A DNA stretch of 64,000 bases from CAVQGM01 sp963712065 (GCA_963712065.1 CAVQGM010000002.1:124001-188000); one strand, 5' to 3'; shown: positions 52,466 through 61,580, counted from the stretch's first letter. Numbers and translations: made by a program. The notes: generated from the letters alone by a model not told the origin.

Positions 52466-54094
52466 GTGTCGGATCAGCGCCCCGATCCACCGTCGGCTCA
52501 GGTTCGTCTCACCGATCTCGGTGTCGCCATGCCGCCACCCCGCAAGCCTCAGCGTTCCCGTCCTTGGCTCGTGCCTCTCATCGTCCTGGCGTCGCTGCTC
52601 GTGGCGTGGGCGGTGGTAGCCGTCGTCGACGACGACGGGAGTGACGACGATGTGGCCGCAAGCGGCGAAGCGACCTCCGATCAAGACGTCGAGGTCGTCA
52701 CCGACACCACCGACTCGACGCTCGCCGAGCTGCCCCCCTACGACGGCTGGGTCAATCCCGCATCGTCCGGGCGCATGTGGAGCGACACGGTGCCAGGTGT
52801 CATCACCTTCCGGGGCAACCCCACGCGCAGCTTCTACGGCACCGGGCCGATGCCTGCGGCACCGCAGGTGCTGTGGTCGTTCCCCGACGAGGGCGGGATG
52901 TGCGGACAGTCCACCGACGGCAGCGGCACGTCCACCTGGTGTGGCACCGGCTGGACCGGCCAGCCATCGGTGTGGGAGCGCGACGGCAAGACGTGGGTGG
53001 CGTTCGGCGCGTACGACTACGACGTGCACTGGCTCGACGGCGACACCGGCGAGCGCCTGCTGCCCGACTTCGCCACCGGCGACATCATCAAGGGCTCGGT
53101 CACCGTCGACCCCGACGGCTTCCCGTTGCTCTACACCGGCTCGCGCGACAACTACTACCGCGTGATCGCCACCGATCGGCCCGAGCCCACCGAGCTCTGG
53201 AAGATCAACGCCAAAGCCGTCAGCCCCACCATGTGGAACGACGACTGGGACGGGTCCGGGCTCATCATCGACGACTACCTGTTCGAAGGGGGCGAGAACA
53301 GCCAGTTCCACATCGTGAAGCTCAACCGCGGCTACGACGAGGCCGGCCAGGTCACCGCCAACCCCGAGCTCGTCTTCAACACGCCGAGTTGGGACGACGA
53401 GCTGCTCGACGACGTGGGCGACAACCAGATGTCGGTCGAGAACTCGGTGGCCATCTCGGGCAACACGGTCTACTTCGCCAACGGCGGCGGCTTGGTGCAG
53501 GGCTGGGACATCTCCGGTCTGAAGAACGGCGAGACGCCCACCCGCAACTTCCGATTCTGGGCGGGCGACGACATCGACGCGTCGATCGTCATCGACAGCG
53601 ACGGGTTCCTCTACGTCGGGGCCGAGTACGAGCGGGCCAACGCCCGGGCCACCGAGGTCGGGCAGATCTTCAAGCTCGATCCGTCGAAGCCCGACGATCC
53701 CCTGGTGTGGTCGATCAAGGACCAGACCGGCGGCAAGAGCGGCATCTGGGGCACGCCGGCGCTGTGGAAGGACGTGCTCTACGTCCCCACCAACGGCGGT
53801 GAGGTGCTGGGCATCGACCGCATGTCGGGTGAGGTGCTGTGGCGCAAGGACCTCGGCAGCCAGACCTGGCAGTCACCGGTGGTGGTCGACGACGTGCTGG
53901 TCATGGGCGACTGCGAGGGCGTGCTCCACGGCTACGACGTGAGCGACACCCGGGTCGACCCGCCCGAGCTCTGGACTGTCCAGATCGAAGGGTGCATCGA
54001 GTCGACGCCGGCGGTGTGGAACGGCCGCATCTACGTGGGCGCCCGCGGCGGCAAGTTCTACGCCATCGGCGATCCGGCCGCGCCTACCAGTTGA
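52466..54094 (+). CDS. Membrane-anchored PQQ-like beta-propeller protein
   Basis: A 542-residue protein. A GTG start at 52466 lies two bases after prfC ends; a GTG at 52454 is an alternative. One membrane segment (WLVPLIVLASLLVAWAVVAV, about residues 32-52) anchors it, and an acidic linker follows. The rest is repeats with Trp-rich blades (DYDVHWLDGDTGERLLPDF, FLYVGAEYERANARATEVGQ, GEVLGIDRMSGEVLWRKDL), as in PQQ-enzyme-like and BamB-like propellers. No quinone-binding residues stand out, so an assembly or sensing scaffold outside the membrane is likelier than a dehydrogenase. Confidence 0.78.
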   Translation: MSDQRPDPPSAQVRLTDLGVAMPPPRKPQRSRPWLVPLIVLASLLVAWAVVAVVDDDGSDDDVAASGEATSDQDVEVVTDTTDSTLAELPPYDGWVNPASSGRMWSDTVPGVITFRGNPTRSFYGTGPMPAAPQVLWSFPDEGGMCGQSTDGSGTSTWCGTGWTGQPSVWERDGKTWVAFGAYDYDVHWLDGDTGERLLPDFATGDIIKGSVTVDPDGFPLLYTGSRDNYYRVIATDRPEPTELWKINAKAVSPTMWNDDWDGSGLIIDDYLFEGGENSQFHIVKLNRGYDEAGQVTANPELVFNTPSWDDELLDDVGDNQMSVENSVAISGNTVYFANGGGLVQGWDISGLKNGETPTRNFRFWAGDDIDASIVIDSDGFLYVGAEYERANARATEVGQIFKLDPSKPDDPLVWSIKDQTGGKSGIWGTPALWKDVLYVPTNGGEVLGIDRMSGEVLWRKDLGSQTWQSPVVVDDVLVMGDCEGVLHGYDVSDTRVDPPELWTVQIEGCIESTPAVWNGRIYVGARGGKFYAIGDPAAPTS

Positions 54095-55016
54095 GCTCGT
54101 CGCAGCCTTGGTGGCTCTCGGGCTCGACCTGCAGCGTCGCGTGGTGCACACCGAAGCGGTCCACCAGCAGCTGGCGCGCCCCGTCGAGCACGCCGTGTGC
54201 GTCCACGTCGTCGCCGATCATCAGGTGGGCAGTGGCCACGTCCATGTCCGAGGTGAGGGTCCACACGTGCAGGTCGTGCACGTCGACGACACCGGGCAGC
54301 GCCGTGAGGGCCGTGCGCATCTCATCGACGTCGAGCCCCGGGGGCGCGGCTTGCACGAGCACGCGCAGCGCCTGCCCACCGAGCCGCCAGGTGCGCGGGA
54401 AGATGAACAGGCCGATGCCGGCCGCGATGATCGGATCGGCATAGGTCCAGCCGGTCGTGCCCACGATGGCCGCCGCCACCAGCACGCCGACCGAGCTGAG
54501 CAGATCGGCCAGCACCTCGAGGTAGGCGCCCTGCACGTTGATGCTCTCGCGTGAGCCCTCGCGCAACAGGCCCACTGCAACCACGTTGACGGCCAGGCCC
54601 ACGGCCGCGACGGCGAACATCTCCCACCCCTGCACCTCCTCGGGATGGCGCACCCGCATCACCGCTTCGACGAGCACGTAGGCCCCGACGCCCAGGAGCA
54701 ACACCGCGTTGGCGAGGGCGGCGAGGATCTCGAGGCGGTAGAGGCCGAAGGTCTGGTGGGTGCGCCGGACGCCACGGCTGGCGACATGGATGGCGGCGAG
54801 GGCCATGCCGAGCCCCACCAGGTCGGTGAGCATGTGGGCGGCATCCGAGAGCAGCGACAGCGAGTTGGTGACCAGCGCGCCGATCACCTCGACCAGGAAG
54901 TAGCCACCGATCAGGGCGAAGGCGATCCAGAGCCGGCGGGTGTGGCGGGCGCCGGCCCGGAACGCAGCACCGCCGTGGGTATGAGGGGTGCCGTGGCTAT
55001 GGGCATGGCCGGCCAT
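54084..55016 (-). CDS. Cation diffusion facilitator (CDF) metal exporter
   Basis: A 310-residue transporter. His-rich N-terminus (MAGHAHSHGTPHTHGG), then six membrane helices. Metal-site motif LLSDAAHMLTDLVGLGMAL in helix 2 and VQGAYLEVLADLLSSVGVLV in helix 5. C-terminal cytoplasmic domain with LHVWTLTSDMDVATAHLMIG. The Asp/His pairs and spacing match zinc-type CDFs (ZitB/CzcD). It exchanges Zn2+ for H+. Its end overlaps the beta-propeller gene by 11 bases, convergent. The Fur-family regulator nearby may control it, but no matching box was noticed upstream. Confidence 0.92.
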   Translation of the reverse strand: MAGHAHSHGTPHTHGGAAFRAGARHTRRLWIAFALIGGYFLVEVIGALVTNSLSLLSDAAHMLTDLVGLGMALAAIHVASRGVRRTHQTFGLYRLEILAALANAVLLLGVGAYVLVEAVMRVRHPEEVQGWEMFAVAAVGLAVNVVAVGLLREGSRESINVQGAYLEVLADLLSSVGVLVAAAIVGTTGWTYADPIIAAGIGLFIFPRTWRLGGQALRVLVQAAPPGLDVDEMRTALTALPGVVDVHDLHVWTLTSDMDVATAHLMIGDDVDAHGVLDGARQLLVDRFGVHHATLQVEPESHQGCDELNW

Positions 55017-55151
55017 GGAGCCATCGTCGCACCTGAGGGCGATGAGCCGGTGAGAACGAGACCGGCTCTCACCTTTCAGGCGAATCGCGCCGATACAGAT
55101 GAGGGGCAGAGTGAGCTTGGTGTGCGAGCTCGTCAGGCATGGAGGCGTTTC

Positions 55152-57003
55152 GTGAGCCAATCAGGTGGGCCCGAGAGGGGTCCGCTCCCCGAGATGACCG
55201 GGTTGGCACCGGTCGGCGAAGGCTTGACCCGTCTCACCCTGGAACTCGTGGGCGACCTGCTCGAGGCCACCGATCCGGTGGCCGAGCTCGGTCGACGCGG
55301 GCTGGCCACGCTCGGCCGCGGCCTGGCCGCCGACCGGGCCGTCGTCGTGGTCGAGGCCGCCGACGCGCCCGGGCCCACGACGGCGTACGGCTGGCGGTCC
55401 GCCGACACCGGCCACCGGGCGCACGAGCCTGCACGGGACGAGACGCGGCGCGACCTGCCGCGAACCTGGGAGCTGCTCAGCCGAGGGCAGACGGTCGCCA
55501 TCACCGATGTCGAGGCGTTGTCGAAGGCCTGGGACGCCGATCGTCGCTATCTCGACTCGGTCGGCGTGCGCTCCGCAGCACGCGCCCCGTTGGTCGACCA
55601 CGGCACCACCATCGGCGCCGTCGGCATCGACATGGTGGGCGTGGCCCGCCGGTGGACCGACGACGAGCTGGCCGCCCTGCGCCTGGTCGCAGGTGTGTGC
55701 AGCGGTGCCGTGTCGAAAGCGCGCGCCGAGGAGCGCCTGCACGAGCGCGACACGTTGTTCCGGGCGATGATCACCAACTCGTCCGACATCCTCGTGATGA
55801 TCTCGGCCAACGGCGTCGCCCGCTTCGTCAGCCCGGCCGTCGAGCGGGTCCTCGGGCGTCCGGCCGACCAGCTGACCGGTCACAACTTCCTCGAGCTGGT
55901 GCACCCCGACGACCTCACACGCGTCGCCGAGCGTTTCGTCGACGCCATCGACCAACGCGACGCAGGCGATCCGATGGTGCTGCGCCTTCGACACGCAGAC
56001 GGCGGCTGGCGTTGGGTCGAGGCCCTCGGCAGCAGCTTGCTCGACGATCCGTCGGTCAACGCCATCCTCGTCAGCCTGCGCGAGGTGACCGAACGGCTCG
56101 AAGCCGAGCGGGCGATCAGCGTGGGTCGCGAGCGCTACCACCAGCTCGTCGAGTCGATCCCTGACGTCGTCATCCGGCTCGATCGCGAGCTTCGCCCGGT
56201 CTACGGCAACTCGGCTGCGCTGACCTTCCGCGAAGCATGGCGCGAGGCGGTACGCGGCGCGTTCGACGGCTTCGATCACGAGGCGGCGCTCGCCCGCACC
56301 ATCGCCGAGCTGCAGGGGGTGCTCGACTCGGGCGAGCCGCGCAGCTTCGAGCTCGAGCTGGTGCTGTCCGACGGATCGCACTGGTTCAACGTCGACGTGC
56401 TCCCCGAGCTCGATGCAGGCGGCGGCGTGAGCGGTGTGCTGACGGTGGGGCGCGACATCACGGTCTACAAGCAGCGCGAGCAGAAGCTCACCAAGCAGGC
56501 GCTGGAGGATCCGCTCACCGGTGTCGCCAACCGCACGCGCTTCATGGCCGAGCTCGAGCGCACGCTGCACGGGCTCAGCCGCAACGACGGGCCGGTGGGC
56601 GTGCTCTTCCTCGATCTCGACGGGTTCAAGGCGGTCAACGACGAGCTGGGTCACGCCATGGGTGACCGCTTCCTCACCGCCTTCGCCGAGCGGCTCACCA
56701 GCGCGCTGCGGCCCTCTGACCTGGTGGCGCGAGTCGGCGGCGACGAGTTCGTCGTGCTGCCTGACCGGCTGCGCATCATCGCCGAGCTGTCGGAGATGGC
56801 GGCCCGCCTGCACCGGGCCCTCGAACGACCGGTGCGGCTCAACGACGACGAGCGCGAGGCTCACCGTGAGCATCGGCATCGCCTATGCCACCCGACCGGG
56901 CACGCCGACCGCGGCCGAGTTGATGGACCGGGCCGACCAGGCGATGTACCACGCGAAGCACCAGGGGCCCGGACAGACCTCGGTGTGGGAGCCGAGCGAA
57001 TGA
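55152..57003 (+). CDS. GAF-PAS-PAS-GGDEF diguanylate cyclase, one frameshift near 56856
   Basis: Restored to about 616 residues. The GTG at 55152 follows GGAGG at 6 bases. A GAF-like domain (about 30-195; LATLGRGLAADRAVVVVEAA, APLVDHGTTIGAVGIDMVGV), two PAS domains (AMITNSSDILVMISANGV; QLVESIPDVVIRLDREL) and a GGDEF domain with DPLTGVANR and VGGDEFVVLPDR. The frame changes near 56856 inside the cyclase domain; restored, it ends LTVSIGIAYATRPG and AMYHAKHQGPGQTS. No phosphodiesterase domain. With the multi-PAS protein at 43127 it gives this region two cyclic-di-GMP enzymes. Confidence 0.85.
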
Positions 57004-57023
57004 TGCGCAGCACGGGCTCGCAC

Positions 57024-57029
57024 TAGCCT
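57024..57029 (+). promoter_or_regulatory. -10 element TAGCCT of the large lipoprotein gene (leaderless)
   Basis: TAGCCT lies 8 bases before the ATG at 57038. Confidence 0.45.
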
Positions 57030-57037
57030 CCGCCCCC

Positions 57038-59077
57038 ATGGGATGGGGAACCCGGTTCGGCCGCGCGTCGCGCCTCGGCGCGATCACGCTGGCGCTCACC
57101 TTGGTGGCTGCGTCGTGCTCTGACGACAGTGATGACGGTGGTGACGCCGGCGGCGACCCGACCACCACGGCCGTCGAGATCGTGCCGGCCGTCGCCCCGC
57201 CCACCGAGCCGTGCGAGCTCTTCGACGCCGGGCACTGCCTGTTCCCGTTCCCGAGCGACACGTTCACCACCGCGGACGAAGCCACCGGCACCGGTCGCCG
57301 GGTGGCGTTCGAGGTGTCGTCGATGCCCACGAACACGTCGGGTGTGCCGATCGATCCGACCGAGTGGAACCGCAGCGACGGGTTCAGCCCGGGCGGTCCG
57401 ATCGTCCTCTACGTCGAGGGTGTCGATCTCGACGCCAGCGGCGCGCCGCCCCTGACCGACATCGGTAGCTCGCTCGACGACGACTCGGCCGTGGTGGTGG
57501 TCGACACCGACACCGGCGAGCGCCACCCGGTGTGGGCCGAGCTCGACGCCAACGCGCCGGCCGGTGAGGGCGCGCTGATGATCAGACCGGCGGTCAACTT
57601 CACCGACGGTCATCGCTACGTGGTGGCGTTGCGCAGCCTGGTCGACGGGAGCGGCACGCCGATCGAGCCGTCGCCGGCGTTCGTGGCATTGCGCGACGGC
57701 ACCGAGTCGTCCGATCCGGCTGTCGAAGCTCGACGGCCCGCCATGGACTCGGTACTCGCCTCGCTCGACGCGGCGGGTGTCGGTCGCGACGACCTCTACC
57801 TCGCCTGGGACTTCACGGTGGCATCCACCGAGGACCTCACCGGCCGGCTGGTGACGATGCGCGACGAGGCCGTGCCGGTCGACGGCACCACGTCGCCGCC
57901 GTTCACGGTCACCACCACCACGCCGGGCGAACCCGACTCGGGCGTGTTGCGGGTGGTGGAGGGCACGGTCGAGGTGGCGAACTTCCTCACCGACGGCGGC
58001 GAGCCCGGTTCGGTGTTGAACAACGGCGACGATCCCGACGGCATCCCGACCGCCGACGGCACGTTCGCGGTGCCGTTCGTCTGTGTGATCCCCACCACCG
58101 CCGAGTCGACACCACCGATCGGTGTGCTCTACGGCCATGGCCTGCTGGGCAGTCGCTTCGAGGGCCGCGGCGTCGGCCTCGAGGTCGGCGACGATCTCAA
58201 CGCGATCGTGTGCGCCACCGACTGGATCGGCATGTCGGCCGCCGACATCGGGCCGATCGCCTCGATGCTGTCCGACCTCAGCGGCTTCCGGGTGATTCCC
58301 GATCGCTTGCAGCAAGCCATGGTGAACTTCCTCGCGCTGGGGCGGGCGATGGTGTCGCCCGACGGGTTGGGCACCGACGCCGCCTTCCAAGGGGCCGACG
58401 GGCAGCCGCTGCTCACCGATGAGCTGGCGTTCGTGGGCAACAGCCAGGGCGGCATCTTCGGCGGCATCCTCAGCTCGGTGGCGAGCGACTGGGACACCGT
58501 GTTCCTCGGCGTGCCGGGCATGAACTACTCGACGCTGCTCGAGCGCAGCATCGACTTCGACGACTTCCGGCCGTTGTTCACCGGGCCCTATCCCGACCCG
58601 CTGGTGCAGGAGCTGAACTTCGCGCTCATCCAGATGCTGTGGGACCGCGGTGAGAACAACGGTTACGCCAACCACCTCACGGCCGATCCGTTGCCCGGGG
58701 TCGAGCCCAAGCAGGTGCTGCTCTTCGCGGCGTTCGGTGATCACCAGGTGACCAACTGGTCGACCGACGTGCTGGCCCGCACGATCGGCGCCCGGTTGCG
58801 CGCGCCGGGGTTGGCCGACGGGCGCTCACCTGCCGATCCGCCGTTCTGGGGCATCGACACGGTCGACGAGTTGCCCTACTCGGGCTCGGCCTATGTGATG
58901 TGGGACTTCGGCACGCCGCCCCCACCGGTCGAGAACGTGCCCAACCGGGCGGGCGACGATCCCCACGGCGAGGGACGTGACGATCCCGACGTGTTGCGCA
59001 TGGTGTCGGCGTTCCTGCTCGACGGCGAGCTCATCGACGTGTGCGGCGCCGGCCAGCCCTGCCAGTCCACCCCCTGA
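57038..59077 (+). CDS. Large secreted lipoprotein with alpha/beta-hydrolase-like C-terminal half
   Basis: A 679-residue protein. Lipobox LTLVAASC near residue 27, then a Ser/Asp-rich linker. The first half (about 60-330) is beta-rich (GGPIVLYVEGVDLDASG, GALMIRPAVNFTDGHRYVVA) and could be a fibronectin-like or calcium-binding domain. The second half resembles an alpha/beta hydrolase: PIGVLYGHGLLGSRFEG, nucleophile elbow ELAFVGNSQGGIFGGIL, Asp in LLFAAFGDHQVTNWS and a terminal His in GDDPHGEGRDDP. I do not know the substrate. Similar large lipoproteins occur in actinobacterial genomes as uncharacterised families. Confidence 0.7.
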   Translation: MGWGTRFGRASRLGAITLALTLVAASCSDDSDDGGDAGGDPTTTAVEIVPAVAPPTEPCELFDAGHCLFPFPSDTFTTADEATGTGRRVAFEVSSMPTNTSGVPIDPTEWNRSDGFSPGGPIVLYVEGVDLDASGAPPLTDIGSSLDDDSAVVVVDTDTGERHPVWAELDANAPAGEGALMIRPAVNFTDGHRYVVALRSLVDGSGTPIEPSPAFVALRDGTESSDPAVEARRPAMDSVLASLDAAGVGRDDLYLAWDFTVASTEDLTGRLVTMRDEAVPVDGTTSPPFTVTTTTPGEPDSGVLRVVEGTVEVANFLTDGGEPGSVLNNGDDPDGIPTADGTFAVPFVCVIPTTAESTPPIGVLYGHGLLGSRFEGRGVGLEVGDDLNAIVCATDWIGMSAADIGPIASMLSDLSGFRVIPDRLQQAMVNFLALGRAMVSPDGLGTDAAFQGADGQPLLTDELAFVGNSQGGIFGGILSSVASDWDTVFLGVPGMNYSTLLERSIDFDDFRPLFTGPYPDPLVQELNFALIQMLWDRGENNGYANHLTADPLPGVEPKQVLLFAAFGDHQVTNWSTDVLARTIGARLRAPGLADGRSPADPPFWGIDTVDELPYSGSAYVMWDFGTPPPPVENVPNRAGDDPHGEGRDDPDVLRMVSAFLLDGELIDVCGAGQPCQSTP

Positions 59078-59099
59078 CTCGCCCTCCCCTTCGCGTTCT

Positions 59100-59139
59100 G
59101 GCTGGTCAAACCCGCACCAGAGTGCGGGTTTGACCAGCC
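59100..59139. terminator. Perfect 18-base hairpin terminator
   Basis: GGCTGGTCAAACCCGCAC (59100-59117), a 4-base loop, and an exact complementary arm 59122-59139, 23 bases after the lipoprotein stop. Convergent with the P-II gene. Confidence 0.7.
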
Positions 59140-59167
59140 GGTTCGGGTTTGGGAGGTCCGGACGCGC

Positions 59168-59198
59168 CGGGACCCGGTGGGGGCACCACCGGGTCCCG
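59168..59198. terminator. Second hairpin, 12-base perfect arms
   Basis: CGGGACCCGGTG and its complement around a 7-base loop, between the convergent lipoprotein and P-II genes. It probably acts with the first hairpin, serving the minus-strand gene. Confidence 0.5.
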
Positions 59199-59288
59199 AT
59201 TGTTGGACACCGGGTGACGGGGGGTTCAGCCGATGTCTTGTGTTGAGCTGGCCTCGATCTCGACGGAGTCGAGCGGTTTGGCGGCTAC

Positions 59289-59630
59289 TCAGACAGCCTC
59301 CACGTCGCGCTCGCCGGTGCGGATGCGGACGATGTCGATCACGGGGATCACCCAGATCTTGCCGTCGCCGATCTGGTCGGTGTGGGCCGATTCGATGATG
59401 GTGTCGACCACCTTGGGCGAGTCGACGTCGGCGCAGAGCACCTCGATCTTGGTCTTGGGGAGCAGGTCGATCTTGTACTCGGCACCCCGGTAGGTCTCGG
59501 TGTGGCCGCCCTGGCGACCCACGCCCTTGACCTCGTCCACCGTGATGCCCACGATGCCCGACGCCTGGAGGGCGCTCTTCACGTCCTCCATCTTGTGCGG
59601 CTTGATCACCGCGGTGACCAGGTGGACCAT
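59289..59630 (-). CDS. P-II family nitrogen regulator (GlnB/GlnK)
   Basis: A 113-residue protein. Start at 59630, giving MVHLVTAVIKPHKMEDVKSA, is preceded by GGGAGGAG. The T-loop has RQGGHTETYRGAEYKIDLLP, with the modifiable Tyr in GAEY at about residue 51. The B- and C-loop ends are KVVDTIIESAHTDQIGDGKI and VRIRTGERDVEAV. P-II senses 2-oxoglutarate, ATP and ADP and controls ammonium uptake or GlnE/GlnD. No amtB or glnD lies beside it here; both are its usual neighbours in actinobacteria. Confidence 0.95.
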   Translation of the reverse strand: MVHLVTAVIKPHKMEDVKSALQASGIVGITVDEVKGVGRQGGHTETYRGAEYKIDLLPKTKIEVLCADVDSPKVVDTIIESAHTDQIGDGKIWVIPVIDIVRIRTGERDVEAV

Positions 59631-59836
59631 CGCGCGTCTCTCCTCCCTCATCGCTGCGATCGACTCTGACCGATTCCTGAACCGTACGGGGGCGCGGTTT
59701 CCGCGCGGTGAGCGCCGTGTTACGACCGGCGGGCGCTTGTCTGTCGCCCATCTGACACCCCGCCGTGGCGGCGACGGATCCGCAGCGGTCACCCGTCGGC
59801 GGCGAGGCCGATGCCAGACTCCGGGCGGGAGGTGGC

Positions 59837-60974
59837 ATGGCGCGCACGGGCGGGCAGCGAGGCACGTGGACGGTCGGCGTGGTGCTCGGCGTGGTCACCG
59901 CCTTCGGGTCGATCGGTCCCGGCCGGCGTGGAGTCGGTGGCCGCGGGCACGCACGGCACCTCGCCGCCCGCGTCGGCGACCAACTCGACCATCCCGGCCT
60001 CGACCGCAGCGGTCACGGTCACCCCCGACGTGCCCTACTACGACGGCGGGCCGACCCTCGACATCTACCAGCCGACCGCGGCGGGCTCGGGTCGCCCGGC
60101 CGTCGTGATGGTGCACAGCGGCGGCTGGTCGTCGGGGTCGAGCGCCGAGTTCGCGCCGTGGGCGATGCAGGTGGCGGAGGACCAGGGTTGGGTGGCGTTC
60201 AGCATCGACTACCGGCTCGACACCGACGACTCCTCCGCGTTCCCTGACGAGTTGCACGACGTGCAGGCGGCCATCCGCTGGGTGGCCGCCAACGCCGATC
60301 GCTACGACGTCGACCCCGACAAGATCGTGCTGCTGGGCGGGTCGGCCGGTGGCAATCTGGTCACGCTGGTGTCGTCGTTGGGGACCGCCAACCCGGTGAC
60401 CGGCGCTGCGGTCGGCGTCGACCCGACGACGGCCGTGAAGATCAACGCGGTCGCGGCGTGGTCACCACCCGTCGATCTCGCTCCGCTGGTGTCGACGGGT
60501 GCGGGTCAGCCACCGCCGGGATGCGACGGCGACCAGGAGTGCGACTTCGTGTGGAGCTCACCCGACATCGTCGACTACCTCGGCTGCGAGCCGACCTCGT
60601 GCCCGAACACCTACAAGGACGCGTCGCCCATCTCGTGGGTGTCGGCCACGACCGCGCCGACGTTCATCGCCAACTCGAGCGACGAGCTGGTGCCTGTCAA
60701 CCAGATCGAGCAGTACGTCAGCGCGTTGAAGACAGCCGGCATGGCAAACCAGTTCGACGAGATCACCGGCTCGCTGCACTCGACGCAGTACGGCGGCGAG
60801 GCCTGGGAGCCGACGGTCGAGTTCCTGGCCCGCTACGTCGATCCAGGCGCCGCAGCCGGTGCCGACGACGACGAGCGCGACTGGCTGCTCATCGCCGCGG
60901 CAGTGGGCGTGGTCGTGCTGCTGGCGGGCTTGGTGGTGATGGTGTTGGCCCGCCGCCGCGCGTCCGCTCGGTGA
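59837..60974 (+). CDS. Exported alpha/beta hydrolase with C-terminal membrane anchor, one frameshift near 59920
   Basis: Restored to about 378 residues. The ATG at 59837 follows GGGAGG and gives a signal peptide MARTGGQRGTWTVGVVLGVV; the frame then changes near 59920 to GVESVAAGTHGTSPPASATN. The hydrolase domain has the HGG-type oxyanion motif in VVMVHSGGWSSGSSAEF, nucleophile Ser in VLLGGSAGGNLVTLV, Asp in ANSSDELVPVNQ and His in TGSLHSTQYGG, like BD-FAE and hormone-sensitive-lipase type esterases. A final helix (WLLIAAAVGVVVLLAGLVVMV) followed by RRRASAR anchors it. Acts on esters at the outer face. tRNA-Ala follows. Confidence 0.82.
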
Positions 60975-61013
60975 CGACCCACCGGTTACCATCGGAACCC
61001 CGAAACGTTTCTC

Positions 61014-61087
61014 GGGGCTGTAGCTCAGCTGGCTAGAGCACCTGCTTTGCAAGCAGGGGGTCGTGGGTTCGAGTCCCATCAGCTCCA
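61014..61087 (+). tRNA. tRNA-Ala (anticodon TGC)
   Basis: 74 bases. Acceptor GGGGCTG pairs with CAGCTCC, with A as discriminator. D arm GCTC...GAGC, anticodon stem CCTGC/GCAGG with loop TTTGCAA (anticodon TGC), T loop GGGTTCGAGTCCC. CCA not encoded. A TACCAT hexamer about 22 bases upstream may be its -10. Confidence 0.95.
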
Positions 61088-61135
61088 CGAGTCGTTGTTT
61101 CACCGCAACCCCGCGGACCAAGATGCCGGCCGCGA

Positions 61136-61342
61136 TCAGCACCCGGTAGTCCGGTCGACCGGTACTGCCTCGGGCAAGTCGTCGAACCGGGTGGAGAATG
61201 CGTCGACGATCGGCAGCAGGTCGATGGTCAGGAAGTCGTTGACCGAAGGTTCGCCGTGCGGTCCTCGCTCGGCTCCGAGCACCCGGTCGAGCTCGTCGAA
61301 GACGTCGTGGGCGACACGTACCGTTCGCCGGTGGCCGGCCAC
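61136..61342 (-). CDS. Small protein of unknown function, second gene of a two-gene unit
   Basis: A 68-residue protein from a GTG at 61342, 5 bases after the upstream small gene ends. Reads AGHRRTVRVAHDVFDELDRV and PSVNDFLTIDLLPIVDAFST; acidic and helical, ending PEAVPVDRTTGC. No domain recognised. Size, order and spacing are like a toxin-antitoxin pair, but neither member matches a type I know by eye. A longer reading frame upstream would overlap the first small gene and is unlikely. Confidence 0.5.
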   Translation of the reverse strand: MAGHRRTVRVAHDVFDELDRVLGAERGPHGEPSVNDFLTIDLLPIVDAFSTRFDDLPEAVPVDRTTGC

Positions 61343-61347
61343 GGTGG

Positions 61348-61527
61348 TCAGTCGGTGTGCTGGGATTCGCGAGCTGCGATGAGACGCTCTGCGTCGGCCC
61401 GGACCTTGGCGAGGAACTCGGCGGGGACGAGCTCCGGGTCGGTGACGACGCTCTCGTCGAAGATGGCCTGCTGCTCGGCGCGGCTGAGCTTCTCCATCTC
61501 CGCAGCCGTCCAGAGCTTCCGAGCCAT
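61348..61527 (-). CDS. Small charged protein of unknown function, first gene of a two-gene unit
   Basis: A 59-residue protein: MARKLWTAAEMEKLSRAEQQ, AIFDESVVTDPELVPAEFLA, and a helical end KVRADAERLIAARESQHTD. The start at 61527 is chosen because upstream codons run into the thioesterase gap and are Arg/Pro-rich. Similar small helical proteins (about 60 residues, LSRAEQQAIFD pattern) are widespread in actinobacteria, often as possible antitoxins. The pairing is inference. Confidence 0.55.
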   Translation of the reverse strand: MARKLWTAAEMEKLSRAEQQAIFDESVVTDPELVPAEFLAKVRADAERLIAARESQHTD

Positions 61528-61580
61528 GACGACGACTGTACCGCCAGCGTGTGACGACGGACCGCGAATCCCTGGTCCTT

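Noticed and set aside
55161..56879. 572-codon minus-strand frame opposite the GAF-PAS-GGDEF gene
   Set aside because: Antisense shadow; no domain found.
57023..58744. 573-codon minus-strand frame opposite the large lipoprotein
   Set aside because: His/Arg/Val-rich mirror frame; the plus-strand protein has a lipobox and hydrolase motifs.
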